Notes under the pieces: generated by a model | Told to the model about the DNA's origin: nothing | Seen by the model: the letters and a program-made list of their open reading frames with translations, nothing else | The model's database searches: none | Shown: in pieces, positions 16,427-25,252 of the stretch | Layout of the letters: every line of letters starts with the position of its first letter | Position numbering within the stretch: the first letter of the stretch is position 1 | Position numbers and translations under genes: made by a program | From: Hymenobacter rubripertinctus | GTDB lineage: Bacteria > Bacteroidota > Bacteroidia > Cytophagales > Hymenobacteraceae | Reading direction: 5' to 3' | Length of the DNA: 50,225 bases | Assembly: GCF_003583925.1 (NCBI RefSeq) | Contig: NZ_QYCN01000004.1 | Span: 1 to 50,225 of the forward strand

Positions 16427-17533
16427 CTAAAGCAGGTTGGCGGCATACTGCTCCCACAAAGCCAGTACGGCCTCAAAATCGGCCGGTAATTCGACTTCGA
16501 ACTGCATGTGCTCCCGGGTAACAGGGTGCTCGAAGCCAAGAGACTTGGCGTGCAGCGCCTGCCGGGGCAGCTGAAGCAGTGCTTTTTCGGCGAAAGTCTT
16601 GTAGGCACCCGTGCGCTGACCGTACACGATTCGGTCGCCGCCGTAAGTAGTATCTCCGAACAGGGGGTGACCGATGTGCTTCATGTGTACCCGAATCTGG
16701 TGGGTGCGGCCGGTTTCCAGATTGCACTGCACCAGCGTAACCTTGCCGAAGGAACGCAGCACTTTATAGTGCGTTACGGCGTGCTTGCCCTGCTCCTCGC
16801 CTTCGGGATATACCGTCTGAATCTTACGGTCCTTGATGCTGCGGCCGATGTTGGTGCTGATGGTACCTTGCATTTCCTTCGGTACACCCCACACCAAGGC
16901 CAGGTAGGTGCGCTCAATGGTATGATGAAAGAACTGATTCGAGAGGTGGGTCATGGCATATTCCGTTTTGCCAATTACCAACAAGCCTGAGGTATCCTTA
17001 TCGATGCGGTGCACGAGGCCGGGGCGCACCTCGCCATTGCGGCCCGTCGGCATGTCTTTCAGATGATGAGTGAGGCCATTGACCAGCGTGCCTTCCCAAT
17101 GGCCGAATGCCGGGTGCACTACTAGGCCAGCCGGCTTGTTCACCAGCAGCAGCTCCGGGTCTTCGTAGCGGATATCCAGATCCATCGGCTCGGGCATCAC
17201 CTTGAACTCGCGGGGTGGCTCGGGCAGCGTGACGGTAATCACGTCGAGGGGTTTAACGCGGTAGTTGGACTTCACCGGCCGGTTGTTCACCTGCACGGCT
17301 TCGGCCTTGATGGCGTTCTGAATGCGCGTCCGGGATGTGTGTTGCAGGCGGTTGAGCAGAAACTTATCCAGCCGCAACAACTCTTGCTTGCGGTTGGCCT
17401 GAATGCGGTGGTGCTCGTACAATTCGTCGCCCCCGTCCTCGTCGTCCAGATCCGCCTGCTCGGGGTCGGGCGCGAGGTTCGCAGACGGCAGGGATTGAGG
17501 AGAATGGGTGCGGGATTCTTCCAGCTCGGCCAT
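16427..17533 (-). CDS. rluD: RluA-family 23S rRNA pseudouridine synthase
   Basis: This is a 368-residue protein. An acidic, probably disordered head (residues 1-40) is followed by an S4 RNA-binding domain (about 52-105, RLDKFLLNRLQHTSRTRIQ) and the pseudouridine synthase domain with HRIDKDTSGL at 175-184; D178 is the catalytic aspartate. The RTHQIRVHM segment near residue 290 is typical of the RluA/C/D group. The S4-plus-synthase order fits RluD (23S helix 69), but RluC-like specificity is possible. It is the last gene of the minus-strand block, separated from ompH by a GC-rich hairpin. Confidence 0.9.
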   Translation of the reverse strand: MAELEESRTHSPQSLPSANLAPDPEQADLDDEDGGDELYEHHRIQANRKQELLRLDKFLLNRLQHTSRTRIQNAIKAEAVQVNNRPVKSNYRVKPLDVITVTLPEPPREFKVMPEPMDLDIRYEDPELLLVNKPAGLVVHPAFGHWEGTLVNGLTHHLKDMPTGRNGEVRPGLVHRIDKDTSGLLVIGKTEYAMTHLSNQFFHHTIERTYLALVWGVPKEMQGTISTNIGRSIKDRKIQTVYPEGEEQGKHAVTHYKVLRSFGKVTLVQCNLETGRTHQIRVHMKHIGHPLFGDTTYGGDRIVYGQRTGAYKTFAEKALLQLPRQALHAKSLGFEHPVTREHMQFEVELPADFEAVLALWEQYAANLL

Positions 17534-17592
17534 ATAGATCAGAAGTTCACAACGCCGGTAGCCCGGAACCGGCAGAAAAGGGCAAATAGCAA

Positions 17593-17616
17593 CAGCCGGG
17601 GCAAAAGCCCCGGCTG
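17593..17616 (-). terminator. GC-rich hairpin between ompH and rluD
   Basis: CAGCCGGGGC pairs with GCCCCGGCTG around a 4-nt loop. Reading on the minus strand, a short T-containing stretch follows. A second small stem, GCCGGT/ACCGGC, lies at 17554-17573. It probably ends or attenuates the bamA-ompH transcript. Confidence 0.6.
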
Positions 17617-17650
17617 CGCAGGTAATTCACAAAGGGAAAAACCGGGAAGG

Positions 17651-18283
17651 TTATTTCTTCGACTTGGTTTTCGTTTTGGTAGCCGTTGGCACGGCCGAAG
17701 GAGCCGGCGTAGCTGGGGTGGTTACTTTCGGAGCGGTAGCGGCGCCGGGCGTAATGCCCATCTTCTTCAAAATCAGGTCCGACACGTCCCCTTCCTTCGG
17801 GCCGTGCAGCAGCACCGGGCTGGCTCCGTCCGAATTCAAAATATAGGTGTAGCCGTTCTCTTCAGCTACGGCATCGATGTTCTGCTGAAGTTTATCGAGG
17901 GCGGGCTTGAGCAAGGTCTGCTGCTTCTGCTGCAACGACGTTTCGGCGTTCTGCTGGAACTCCTGGATGGACTGTTGCAGGTTCTGCAACTCCTTTTGCT
18001 TATCGGCCCGTACCGGGTCGGGCATGGTAGCGGCTCCTTTCTGGAACGCTTCGCCTTTTGCCTGATACTCGTTGTATTTGGTATCGAGCTGATTTTTGAG
18101 CTGAGTGCTGTAATCTTTCAGCTGCGACTCAATCTGCTTGCTCTCGGGCATCTGGCTCAGCACGTATTCCACGCTGGTGTAGCCGATTTTCAGCGGTGCG
18201 GTTTGGGCCAGCGAGGCAGTAGCCGTAGTGAAAGTAAGAGCGGCAGCAGCCAGGGCAACGCGGAATTTGTTCATGGTGGTCAT
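17651..18283 (-). CDS. OmpH/Skp-family periplasmic chaperone (second copy)
   Basis: This is a 210-residue protein. A signal peptide ends near ATASLAQ (start ATG at 18283; an in-frame ATG at 18274 is an alternative). The mature part begins with KIGYTSVEYVLSQMPESKQI, the Skp-type strand, and continues as long coiled helices with heptad-like Gln/Lys/Leu spacing (KQIESQLKDYSTQLKNQLDT). It ends in an Ala/Pro/Thr-rich, Lys-rich tail (TKTKTKSKK). Skp chaperones carry unfolded barrels across the periplasm to the BAM complex. It lies 36 nt after its paralogue and downstream of bamA. Confidence 0.9.
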   Translation of the reverse strand: MTTMNKFRVALAAAALTFTTATASLAQTAPLKIGYTSVEYVLSQMPESKQIESQLKDYSTQLKNQLDTKYNEYQAKGEAFQKGAATMPDPVRADKQKELQNLQQSIQEFQQNAETSLQQKQQTLLKPALDKLQQNIDAVAEENGYTYILNSDGASPVLLHGPKEGDVSDLILKKMGITPGAATAPKVTTPATPAPSAVPTATKTKTKSKK

Positions 18284-18319
18284 CAAAAAGGGAAATGTCA
18301 GAGAGTTAGATACACAAAG

Positions 18320-19000
18320 TTACTTTTTTCGGCTTGCCGGGCGCGCAGCCGGCTTCGCAGGCTGGCGGCCGGGCACCGGCTCATCATCGGCCGTAACATC
18401 ACCAGCGGGAGTTGCCGGCGTAGCTACGGTCTTCACCGCCCCCTTCTGGCCCGGCTGATTGCGCTCCTCCGAGGCCAGGCCCAGCTCTTCCAGCACGAAT
18501 TCCGTGTAGTCGTGTACGGGGTTGGTGTAGAGCATTGTCAGGTCGCCGGCCTTGTCGAATACGATGGCCAGCTGCTTCTTCTTGGCAACCTTCTCAATGG
18601 CCTCAAATACAAGGTCCTGCACCGGCTTGGTGAGTTCTTGGCGTTTTTTGAACAGTTGGCCTTCGTAACCGAAGATTTTGTTGGAGTAGGCCTTGATTTC
18701 CTGCTCCTTAGTCAGGATTTCGTCCTGCCGCTTTTTCTTCATGGTTTCGGTCAGAACGACTTCCTCGGCCTGATAATTCCGATAAAGCTTATCGAGGTCC
18801 TTCTTCTGGCCCTCAATGTCCTGTTGCCAGTTCGTGGAGAGGGTGTTGAGTTCCTGCTGGGCCTGGGTATAGGCCGGCATCTTGCCCATGATAAACTCTG
18901 AGTCAACGTAGCCGAACTTTTGGGCGGCCGCACTCCGTACGCCCATCACGCCCACAAAAAGCACCAGGGCCGCAGCTATTCGCAAAAAAACGTGGTTCAT
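18320..19000 (-). CDS. OmpH/Skp-family periplasmic chaperone (first copy)
   Basis: This is a 226-residue protein from the ATG at 19000 (MNHVFLRIAAALVLFVGVMG); a longer upstream frame runs back into bamA and is not credible. The signal peptide is cleaved near SAAAQ. KFGYVDSEFIMGKMPAYTQA matches the Skp start, a long coiled-coil region follows (QELNTLSTNWQQDIEGQKKD), then a conserved QLAIVFDKAGDLTML strand. The tail is Pro/Ala/Lys-rich. It sits 43 nt after bamA, consistent with co-expression of BamA and its chaperone. Confidence 0.9.
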   Translation of the reverse strand: MNHVFLRIAAALVLFVGVMGVRSAAAQKFGYVDSEFIMGKMPAYTQAQQELNTLSTNWQQDIEGQKKDLDKLYRNYQAEEVVLTETMKKKRQDEILTKEQEIKAYSNKIFGYEGQLFKKRQELTKPVQDLVFEAIEKVAKKKQLAIVFDKAGDLTMLYTNPVHDYTEFVLEELGLASEERNQPGQKGAVKTVATPATPAGDVTADDEPVPGRQPAKPAARPASRKK

Positions 19001-19043
19001 ACCGTAGAAGGAAGTGGCGTGGCGACCTGCTGCGCCGCCGGGC

Positions 19044-21575
19044 TTAGCGGAGCTGCTGACCAATGATAAAGTGGAACATACTCTTCTCCTGCTTCTGCCC
19101 GGGCGACACAATCGGAATCTGGTCGAAACCCCAGCCGTAATCGAAGCCTAGCAAACCGAATGCCGACATGAAAATCCGGGCGCCGATGCCCGCCGAGCGG
19201 TAGAGCTTGTAGGGGTTGTAATTAGTGTATTGCTCGAAGGCATTGCCGGCCTCCGCGAAGCCCAGCACGTACACCGTCGCCGCCGGGTTCAGGCTGACCG
19301 GATAACGCATTTCCATCACAAATTTATTGTACACGACTCCGCCCGCCGAAGCTGTCCGCGAAGCAGGCAGTGATTTCGGGTCGTTCGGGTCGGCGTAACC
19401 GCGCAGGCCCACGAACTCAGTGCCCGCGAGAAAGTTTGAGGAACCGCCGTAGCCCAGTCCCGAGCCGCCCAGCTTAAACCGCTCAAACGGACCGATGGGC
19501 CGACTGCTGTTGTAGCTGCCAATGAAACCAAAGTGAGCCCGTGTATTAAGCACCAGCTTGCCCACAAGGGGCGAGAACCAAGAGGCGTCAAACATCCACT
19601 TGTGGAACTCTACCCATTCTGTCACGTTCGGGTGAGCGCCTGGGAAAACCGAGTACGGCGGCGTCAGGTTCACGCTCAGCGCCAGTGAAGAGCCCCGCCG
19701 CGTGAAGGTGGGGTTATCGATGCTGTTGCGCGAGAGGGTGGTGTTGAACGTGATGTTGGTGGCGTTACCCGTACCGTTTTCGAAGAACGATGTTCCTAAT
19801 CCGGGGTAGTTGTTCAGCTTGTACTGCGTTACCGACAAGGCATTGCTCAGCGTGAAGTAGTCATCGGGCCAGCGCAAGCGGCGGCCCAGGCTCACGCTGG
19901 CCCCGTTGGTTTTGAGGTAGCTGCCGGTACTAGCATCGAAGTTAGTACCGACCCGGTAAATAGTTTTGGTCAGGCTCACCGACAGCGAGTTGGGCTTGCG
20001 CCCGCCCAGCCAGGGCTCCGTGAAAGAGAAGGAGTAAGCCTGATACTGCAAGCCGTTGGCCTGCACGTTCAGGGCCAGGCGCTGACCGTCGCCGGCCGGC
20101 ACGGGCGTCCAGTTACTCAGCTTACCGGCTTTGCGCAGGGAGAAGTTGTTAAACACCAGCCCTACCGTACCGATGAAGCGGGCGTAGCCGCCCCAGCCGC
20201 CCGAGAGCGTAATCTGGTCGGAAGGCTTTTCTTCCACGGTATAGTTGATGTCCACCGTACCATCGGCCTGGTTGGGCACCGGGTTGAGGCCGATTTTCTC
20301 CGGGTCGAAGTAGCCCAGCGTGGCCAGTTCGCGCTGGCTGCGAATCAGGTTTTCGCGGCTGAACTTGTCACCGGGCAGGGTGTACAGGGCGCGCCGCACC
20401 ACGTGGTCGGAGGTTTTGGTATTGCCGGCAATGTTCACATCCTTCACCCGGGCCTGCACGCCCTCAGTCACCCGCATCTCAATATCGATGGAGTCGCCCT
20501 CCACCCGGGTTTCCACGGGCTCAATCTGGAAGAAGAGGTAGCCGTCGTTCATGTAGAGCGAGGTGACATCCTGGCCCGTGGGGTTGTAGTTGAGGCGCTT
20601 GTCCAGCGTTTCCTTGCTGTACACGCTGCCTTCCTTAATGCCCAGCACCGAGGCCAGCGTTTTATCGTCGTAGAGGTAATTACCCTTCCAGCTGATGTTG
20701 CGGAAGTAGTATTTCGGCCCCTCATCCACCCGCACCGTTAGTTTCAGCCCGTCACCCACCCGCGTGAGCGAATCGGACAGAATGGTGGCGTCGCGGTAGC
20801 CTTGGGCGTTATAGAAATCAAGCAATTTCTGCTTGTCATCGACAAATTCCTTGGCCTGGTATTTACCCGAATTGAAGAACTTCGGAAATTTCTTCTCCTT
20901 GGTCTTTTTGAACTTACCCTTCAGCTTTCCATCGGAGAAAGCGGTGTTGCCCTCGAACACAATGTCGTTGATCTTGACCTTGGAGCCCTTGTCCACACTA
21001 ATGGCCAGAATGACGCTGTTCGAGAGCGAGGAGTCAGGCCGCTGGCTGATGTTGACCTTGGTATCGAGGAAGCCTTTGTTGGTGTAGAACTTCCGTACCT
21101 GCGTCCGGGTATTGCTCAGCAGGGCATCGGTCACCACTTTGCCCCGGATGAGTTTGATCTTGTTCTTCAGCTCATCGGCCTGGCCCTTGCTGATGCCCTC
21201 AAACACGAATTTGGAAAGGCGGGGCCGCTCCTTGAGATTAAAATCCAGAAAAATCCGGGTGCCTTCCGTCCGGGCAATGCTCACGCTCACGTCGCCCAGA
21301 ATACCCTGATCCCAGAGCTTGCGGATAGCTTTCCCGATTTCTTCCCCCGGAATGGTGATAGGGTCGCCTACCTTCAGGCCGGTCAGGCCAATGAGGGTGT
21401 TGGGGTCGAGGTAGCGGGCACCGCTGATGGTAATGCCTCCCAGCGTGTAGCGCTGGGACTCCTCACCGGCTACGGCAGGGGCTTGGATCTGTCCCACGGC
21501 TGTGGTGAGCGGGGCTACTCCCAGCGTGAGGGCCAGCGCGGCAACCGGAATAATCTTATGGTAGGAAGAACTCAT
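19044..21575 (-). CDS. bamA: Outer-membrane protein assembly factor BamA
   Basis: This is an 843-residue protein. The signal peptide ends near GVAPLTTAVGQ. Residues 45-460 hold the POTRA domains (YTLGGITISGARYLDPNTLI, KINDIVFEGNTAFSDGKLKG, RVKDVNIAGNTKTSDHVVRR). The rest is a 16-strand barrel with the lid-loop motif FVGLRGYADP near residue 730 and a final aromatic strand ending in FIIGQQLR. It inserts barrel proteins into the outer membrane. It follows uppS after 9 nt and is followed by two skp-like genes, the usual order in this phylum. Confidence 0.95.
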   Translation of the reverse strand: MSSSYHKIIPVAALALTLGVAPLTTAVGQIQAPAVAGEESQRYTLGGITISGARYLDPNTLIGLTGLKVGDPITIPGEEIGKAIRKLWDQGILGDVSVSIARTEGTRIFLDFNLKERPRLSKFVFEGISKGQADELKNKIKLIRGKVVTDALLSNTRTQVRKFYTNKGFLDTKVNISQRPDSSLSNSVILAISVDKGSKVKINDIVFEGNTAFSDGKLKGKFKKTKEKKFPKFFNSGKYQAKEFVDDKQKLLDFYNAQGYRDATILSDSLTRVGDGLKLTVRVDEGPKYYFRNISWKGNYLYDDKTLASVLGIKEGSVYSKETLDKRLNYNPTGQDVTSLYMNDGYLFFQIEPVETRVEGDSIDIEMRVTEGVQARVKDVNIAGNTKTSDHVVRRALYTLPGDKFSRENLIRSQRELATLGYFDPEKIGLNPVPNQADGTVDINYTVEEKPSDQITLSGGWGGYARFIGTVGLVFNNFSLRKAGKLSNWTPVPAGDGQRLALNVQANGLQYQAYSFSFTEPWLGGRKPNSLSVSLTKTIYRVGTNFDASTGSYLKTNGASVSLGRRLRWPDDYFTLSNALSVTQYKLNNYPGLGTSFFENGTGNATNITFNTTLSRNSIDNPTFTRRGSSLALSVNLTPPYSVFPGAHPNVTEWVEFHKWMFDASWFSPLVGKLVLNTRAHFGFIGSYNSSRPIGPFERFKLGGSGLGYGGSSNFLAGTEFVGLRGYADPNDPKSLPASRTASAGGVVYNKFVMEMRYPVSLNPAATVYVLGFAEAGNAFEQYTNYNPYKLYRSAGIGARIFMSAFGLLGFDYGWGFDQIPIVSPGQKQEKSMFHFIIGQQLR

Positions 21576-21584
21576 GTTCGGCGA

Positions 21585-22331
21585 TTACGAAACGGTTAGC
21601 TGCTCACTGGTTTTCCCGAACCGACGCTCGCGCTGCTGATAAGCCCGCAGGGCGTCGTAGAGATGCTCCCGCCGAAAGTCCGGCCACAGCAAATCGGTAA
21701 TAAACAGTTCCGTGTAGGCGAGCTGCCACAATAAAAAGTTACTAATGCGCTGTTCGCCACTGGTCCGAATCAGCAATTCCGGGTCCGGTATCCCAACCGT
21801 CGACAGAAACCCGGCCAGGGTCTGCTCCGTAATCTGCTCGGGCTGCAAACGACCGGCCGCTACTTCAGCCGCCATTCGTTTTGCCGCCTGAGTCAGGTCC
21901 CAGCGGCCGCTGTAACTCAGGGCCAGCACCAGCGTCATCTTAGTGCCGGCCTTAGTCAGTTCCATGGCTTCGGCCAGTTCCTTCTGGCAGGAAGCCGGCA
22001 GGTTTTCAATCTGGCCAATGGCCTGCAAACGAATACTGTTCTTGAGCAGTGTCGGCGTTTCCTTGCGGATGGTATGCACCAGCAGTTGCATCAGGGCCAT
22101 TACTTCGTGCGCGGGGCGGGCCCAGTTCTCAGTAGAAAACGCGTAAAGCGTCAAATACTGAATCCCTGCTTCAGCGGCTGCTTCCACGGTTTCCCGCACG
22201 GCCGTAATGGCGCTCTGGTGGCCGAAAATACGTAAGCCGCCTTTTTGCTTAGCCCACCGGCCATTGCCATCCATGATGATGGCAACGTGGGCGGGAATCT
22301 TCTGGGAATCAATTTCGGACCGAACGGCCAT
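21585..22331 (-). CDS. uppS: Isoprenyl (undecaprenyl) diphosphate synthase
   Basis: This is a 248-residue cis-prenyltransferase. The signature AIIMDGNGRWA is at residues 18-27; D21 is the catalytic aspartate. The later RTSGEQRISNFLLWQ and TELFITDLLWPDF motifs bind isopentenyl diphosphate. It makes the C55 carrier lipid for peptidoglycan and O-antigen units. It starts 9 nt before bamA, so carrier synthesis and BamA are co-transcribed. Length and motifs are normal. Confidence 0.95.
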   Translation of the reverse strand: MAVRSEIDSQKIPAHVAIIMDGNGRWAKQKGGLRIFGHQSAITAVRETVEAAAEAGIQYLTLYAFSTENWARPAHEVMALMQLLVHTIRKETPTLLKNSIRLQAIGQIENLPASCQKELAEAMELTKAGTKMTLVLALSYSGRWDLTQAAKRMAAEVAAGRLQPEQITEQTLAGFLSTVGIPDPELLIRTSGEQRISNFLLWQLAYTELFITDLLWPDFRREHLYDALRAYQQRERRFGKTSEQLTVS

Positions 22332-22417
22332 GGGTACTTTTTGCGTAAAGAGGCCGCAAGTTACGTAAATGGTTGCATTCGCTACCGCCTAATCCCTGCT
22401 CCAATGGCCCGGCAACA

Positions 22418-22456
22418 CCAACGGCCCCCATTATCCTGGATAACGGGGGCCGTTGG
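22418..22456. terminator. Strong hairpin between a DUF6089-type gene and uppS
   Basis: CCAACGGCCCCC (22418-22429) pairs perfectly with GGGGGCCGTTGG (22445-22456), and TTATCC/GGATAA extends the stem inside. There is no clear T-tract on either side. It could be a transcript end or an mRNA-stabilising structure. Confidence 0.6.
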
Positions 22457-22483
22457 TTGGGCGAATCTACCGGCAGACATCTT

Positions 22484-23245
22484 TCAGTCTTTCTTCTTGC
22501 CTTTTTCCTGACTCTTATCCGGGCACCGGATTTTATAGAAAGTATACGAAATACTCAGCCCGTTATAAAAGTACCAATCCTGGTCGTGCGGGTTACCGAG
22601 CAAGTCATTCTGGCCAGTGGCTTTGCCGTCAACATGGTCCAGATTATCCGTAATGGTTTTGCGGGCTCCTGCTTCCAGGCCCAGGTTCCAGTGCTCCGAT
22701 AAGGCATACTTGAAGCCTGCCCCCAGCGGAATTGCCAAGCTAATGACACCGGCCTTTTTATCCAGCGCAGGGTGCGCACTACTGGTAATCCGCGTGTTGG
22801 CATAGAAGCCGGCCAGTCCCACGAAAACGTAAGGGGTGAAATGCACCTTGTCCTTTCGGTTGTGGTAGTCGAAGAAGTTGTATTCCAGCGCTCCGGAAAG
22901 CTCCAATAGGTTACCTTTCAGACTGGCATCCCGATAAGCCGACGAAGGCGGCACGTTACCATTGAGGCCCTTCACATTCCGGTCATCGGCTCGTAGCATG
23001 CCTCCCATTGCCCCTGCCCGCAGTGTGATGGGTGCAGAAAGGTCTTTGCGGTAGAAGGCCGTGAGGGCCGGACGGTTGTTGCGGAACTGATACTTGGGCG
23101 AGAGTTCCCCTTTGTAGACAAGCCCCCCGATGCCCAGACCCACTTCGCTCGTGTTCTGAGCGGTGGCGGCGGTGGCGATAAAAAAAACGCTCCCCACCGG
23201 TAGTAAACCGATAAGGAGCATTTTTGGAAAGCGAGAATTTATCAT
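22484..23245 (-). CDS. DUF6089-type outer-membrane beta-barrel protein
   Basis: This is a 253-residue protein. The signal peptide is cleaved near ATAATAQ. NTSEVGLGIGGLVYKGEL begins an alternating-strand barrel rich in Tyr/Gly, with the family-like FFDYHNRKDKVHFTPYVFVGLAGFY split across residues 130-155 and a WNLGLEAGARKTITDNLD strand. It ends in a Lys-rich tail. DUF6089-type proteins are small outer-membrane barrels of unknown function typical of Bacteroidota. It is 47 nt downstream of its paralogue. Confidence 0.82.
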   Translation of the reverse strand: MINSRFPKMLLIGLLPVGSVFFIATAATAQNTSEVGLGIGGLVYKGELSPKYQFRNNRPALTAFYRKDLSAPITLRAGAMGGMLRADDRNVKGLNGNVPPSSAYRDASLKGNLLELSGALEYNFFDYHNRKDKVHFTPYVFVGLAGFYANTRITSSAHPALDKKAGVISLAIPLGAGFKYALSEHWNLGLEAGARKTITDNLDHVDGKATGQNDLLGNPHDQDWYFYNGLSISYTFYKIRCPDKSQEKGKKKD

Positions 23246-23292
23246 TCGGCTGACTAGCTGTTGAAAAGTAGTACGACAGCCAGACTTGCTGA

Positions 23293-24195
23293 CTACCGGA
23301 ATTTAGGGTTGCGCACCCGTGGAGCAAGGATGTAGTTCACCGAGATGCCCAACGTGGTGTACCAGTCTTTTTCGTTGCTCTTGCCACGCTGACCACCCGC
23401 CTGATTGTTCTCAGTATACGTACCGGGGTATCCGATATTACCGGCACCTGCACCACCTGTGATGGTGTAGCCAAAGTACTTGGCAGCATCAGAAGCCAAA
23501 ACGTTCGGATCAGACACGTAGTTTGTGCTCACATCGTCCAGGTAGTCGGTGAAGGTTTTGCGGAAGCCTAGCTCCAGGCCTACGTCGAAGCTCTTGTTGA
23601 GTTTGTAGCGGGCACCGGCACCAAAGGGAATCACGAATTGGGTCAGCGCATAGCCGGTTGCTTGCCCTTCCGTCTTCAACGGCTGCAAAGCAACAATATT
23701 GCCTTGTTCATCAACTCCCTTCGGGTTGTGATGCATAACGGCGACCCCACCGAACAGGTAAGGCACGAAATCAGGACGCTTAATGTAGTTGTTACGGTTT
23801 TCTACCAGATCAAACATACCGACTGCCGCGAACTCCAGAATATCGTTCCGGAAATTCATGTTGCGGTTGAAGCGGTATTTCGCTTCCGGATCACTCTGGT
23901 CGGCGGCTTTGGCGTCGTCACCGGTAATACGGCCGTAAGAAAGGGAGGCGCGGCCGGAAAGGCGGGGAGCAAAACGACGGGTAAAGGTCAGGCCTACGTT
24001 GGGGCGGGTAGCGCCGGCGCGGAAGCTGGGAATGCTCGGCTTGGGGGTGATGTCGCCAAAGTAGTTCATGGCGTTCAGCGTTACTCCAACCGAGTTATAC
24101 TGCTTGCGCTTGCTGAACTGCTGGGCATTTGCCTCCGACGCTACCAGCGCGAGAACCAGCAGCAGGGTCAACGTGTGGGTGAAGAATTGCTTCAT
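23293..24195 (-). CDS. DUF6089-type outer-membrane beta-barrel protein (paralogue)
   Basis: This is a 300-residue protein with a signal peptide ending near ASEANAQ. It has the same strand pattern as the next gene: SVGVTLNAMNYFGDITPKPS, RPNVGLTFTRRFAPRLSGRA, DFVPYLFGGVAVMHHNPKG, SFDVGLELGFRKTFTDYLDD. It is longer by two loop insertions. A perfect -7 box about 75 nt upstream suggests that this gene starts a transcript covering both barrels. The function is unknown; a structural or gliding-associated envelope role is a guess. Confidence 0.82.
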   Translation of the reverse strand: MKQFFTHTLTLLLVLALVASEANAQQFSKRKQYNSVGVTLNAMNYFGDITPKPSIPSFRAGATRPNVGLTFTRRFAPRLSGRASLSYGRITGDDAKAADQSDPEAKYRFNRNMNFRNDILEFAAVGMFDLVENRNNYIKRPDFVPYLFGGVAVMHHNPKGVDEQGNIVALQPLKTEGQATGYALTQFVIPFGAGARYKLNKSFDVGLELGFRKTFTDYLDDVSTNYVSDPNVLASDAAKYFGYTITGGAGAGNIGYPGTYTENNQAGGQRGKSNEKDWYTTLGISVNYILAPRVRNPKFR

Positions 24196-24233
24196 ATTAA
24201 GCGGAAAATTAGGGATATCAGGCTGAAAAACTC

Positions 24234-24262
24234 ACTGAGAGACGAACACATACGTTCTCAGT
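24234..24262 (-). promoter_or_regulatory. Leader hairpin upstream of the DUF6089-type genes
   Basis: ACTGAGA and TCTCAGT pair, extended by ACG/CGT with one bulge. It lies between the predicted transcription start (about 24264) and the ATG at 24195, so it would form at the very 5' end of the mRNA. Confidence 0.45.
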
Positions 24263-24268
24263 CAGGGA

Positions 24269-24276
24269 CAAAAGTA
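24269..24276 (-). promoter_or_regulatory. -7 promoter box of the DUF6089-type pair
   Basis: On the minus strand it reads TACTTTTG, a perfect TAnnTTTG. No clear TTG was found at the -33 distance. Confidence 0.55.
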
Positions 24277-24322
24277 GGCGATGCCGAGAACTTAAAAAAT
24301 AAATCGTTGAAAAACACTCGGT

Positions 24323-25216
24323 TTAAACCGGGATTCCGGCCGGGTTCCGCCGGTCGAGTCCCCAATTTAACTTGCTACGCAAGGTACTCAAGAAGTTAAC
24401 ATGATTTAGTTTCACCAGACGGGCATTGAAGTTTTCTCGGCGAACAGCAATCTGAATTCCGGCTTCTACGGTCCGGGAGCGGGAATCGAGGGAGAGCAAA
24501 AAATTATTGCTCCGGCCTTCAATTTCAAAAGAAATTACGCTCCGGTCGGACACAATGAGGGGCCGGACATTCAGATTGTGAGGGCATACGGGGGCAATGA
24601 TAAAATTGTTCGTTTGCGGCAGCATCACAGGGCCACCGCAACTGAGCGAGTAGCCCGTCGAGCCGGTGGGCGTGGAAACAATCAGGCCATCGGCCCAATA
24701 GGAGTTCAGGTACTCGCCATCAATGTAGGTGTGCACCACAATCATGGAGGAGGTGTCGCGCTTGAGGATACTGAACTCGTTGAGGCCGAAGTTGACGTCG
24801 CCAAACGTGTCCGGGTCAGTATCTACCCGAATCAGGCTGCGGTCTTCCAGCACAAAGTGGCCCTTGAACAAGGCATCAATGGCCTGGGCTATTTTGTCGG
24901 GGGAAATGGTGGCCAGGAAGCCGAGGCGGCCGGTATTGATGCCCAGAATAGGGATTTGCAGTTCGCCGACATAGGTAACCGTGTCGAGCAGGGTGCCGTC
25001 GCCGCCGATACTGAGCACGAAGCGGTTACCCTCCAGCGAGTCCTGACGGGTGAACGTGGTAATGCCCTCGGGCAGCGTTATATGCTGACTCAGGTACTCG
25101 TGAAACGAATCGACGATGGTGACTTCTGCCTGACGGCGTACCAGATCATCCATCATTTCCTGGATGAAAGCTGCCTGATTTTCGTCGAAGGGCTTACCCA
25201 GAATGGCTATTTTCAT
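24323..25216 (-). CDS. nadK: NAD kinase
   Basis: This is a 297-residue enzyme that phosphorylates NAD to NADP. The defining GGDG motif is at residues 71-74 (VLSIGGDGTLLDTV). ILGINTGRLGFLA, the NE pair in NFGLNEFSIL, and TPTGSTGYSLSCGGP follow in normal order. It lies 36 nt after the barrel gene at 25253 and is the last of a CBS protein-barrel-nadK unit. The coding strand, length and motifs are all ordinary. Confidence 0.95.
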   Translation of the reverse strand: MKIAILGKPFDENQAAFIQEMMDDLVRRQAEVTIVDSFHEYLSQHITLPEGITTFTRQDSLEGNRFVLSIGGDGTLLDTVTYVGELQIPILGINTGRLGFLATISPDKIAQAIDALFKGHFVLEDRSLIRVDTDPDTFGDVNFGLNEFSILKRDTSSMIVVHTYIDGEYLNSYWADGLIVSTPTGSTGYSLSCGGPVMLPQTNNFIIAPVCPHNLNVRPLIVSDRSVISFEIEGRSNNFLLSLDSRSRTVEAGIQIAVRRENFNARLVKLNHVNFLSTLRSKLNWGLDRRNPAGIPV

Positions 25217-25252
25217 AACAAAAGCTTAACTCAGCATCCCTGGGCCAGGGCC

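Noticed and set aside
17339..18901. A 520-codon plus-strand open frame across rluD and both ompH genes
   Set aside because: It crosses terminators and several real genes on the other strand and has no domain.
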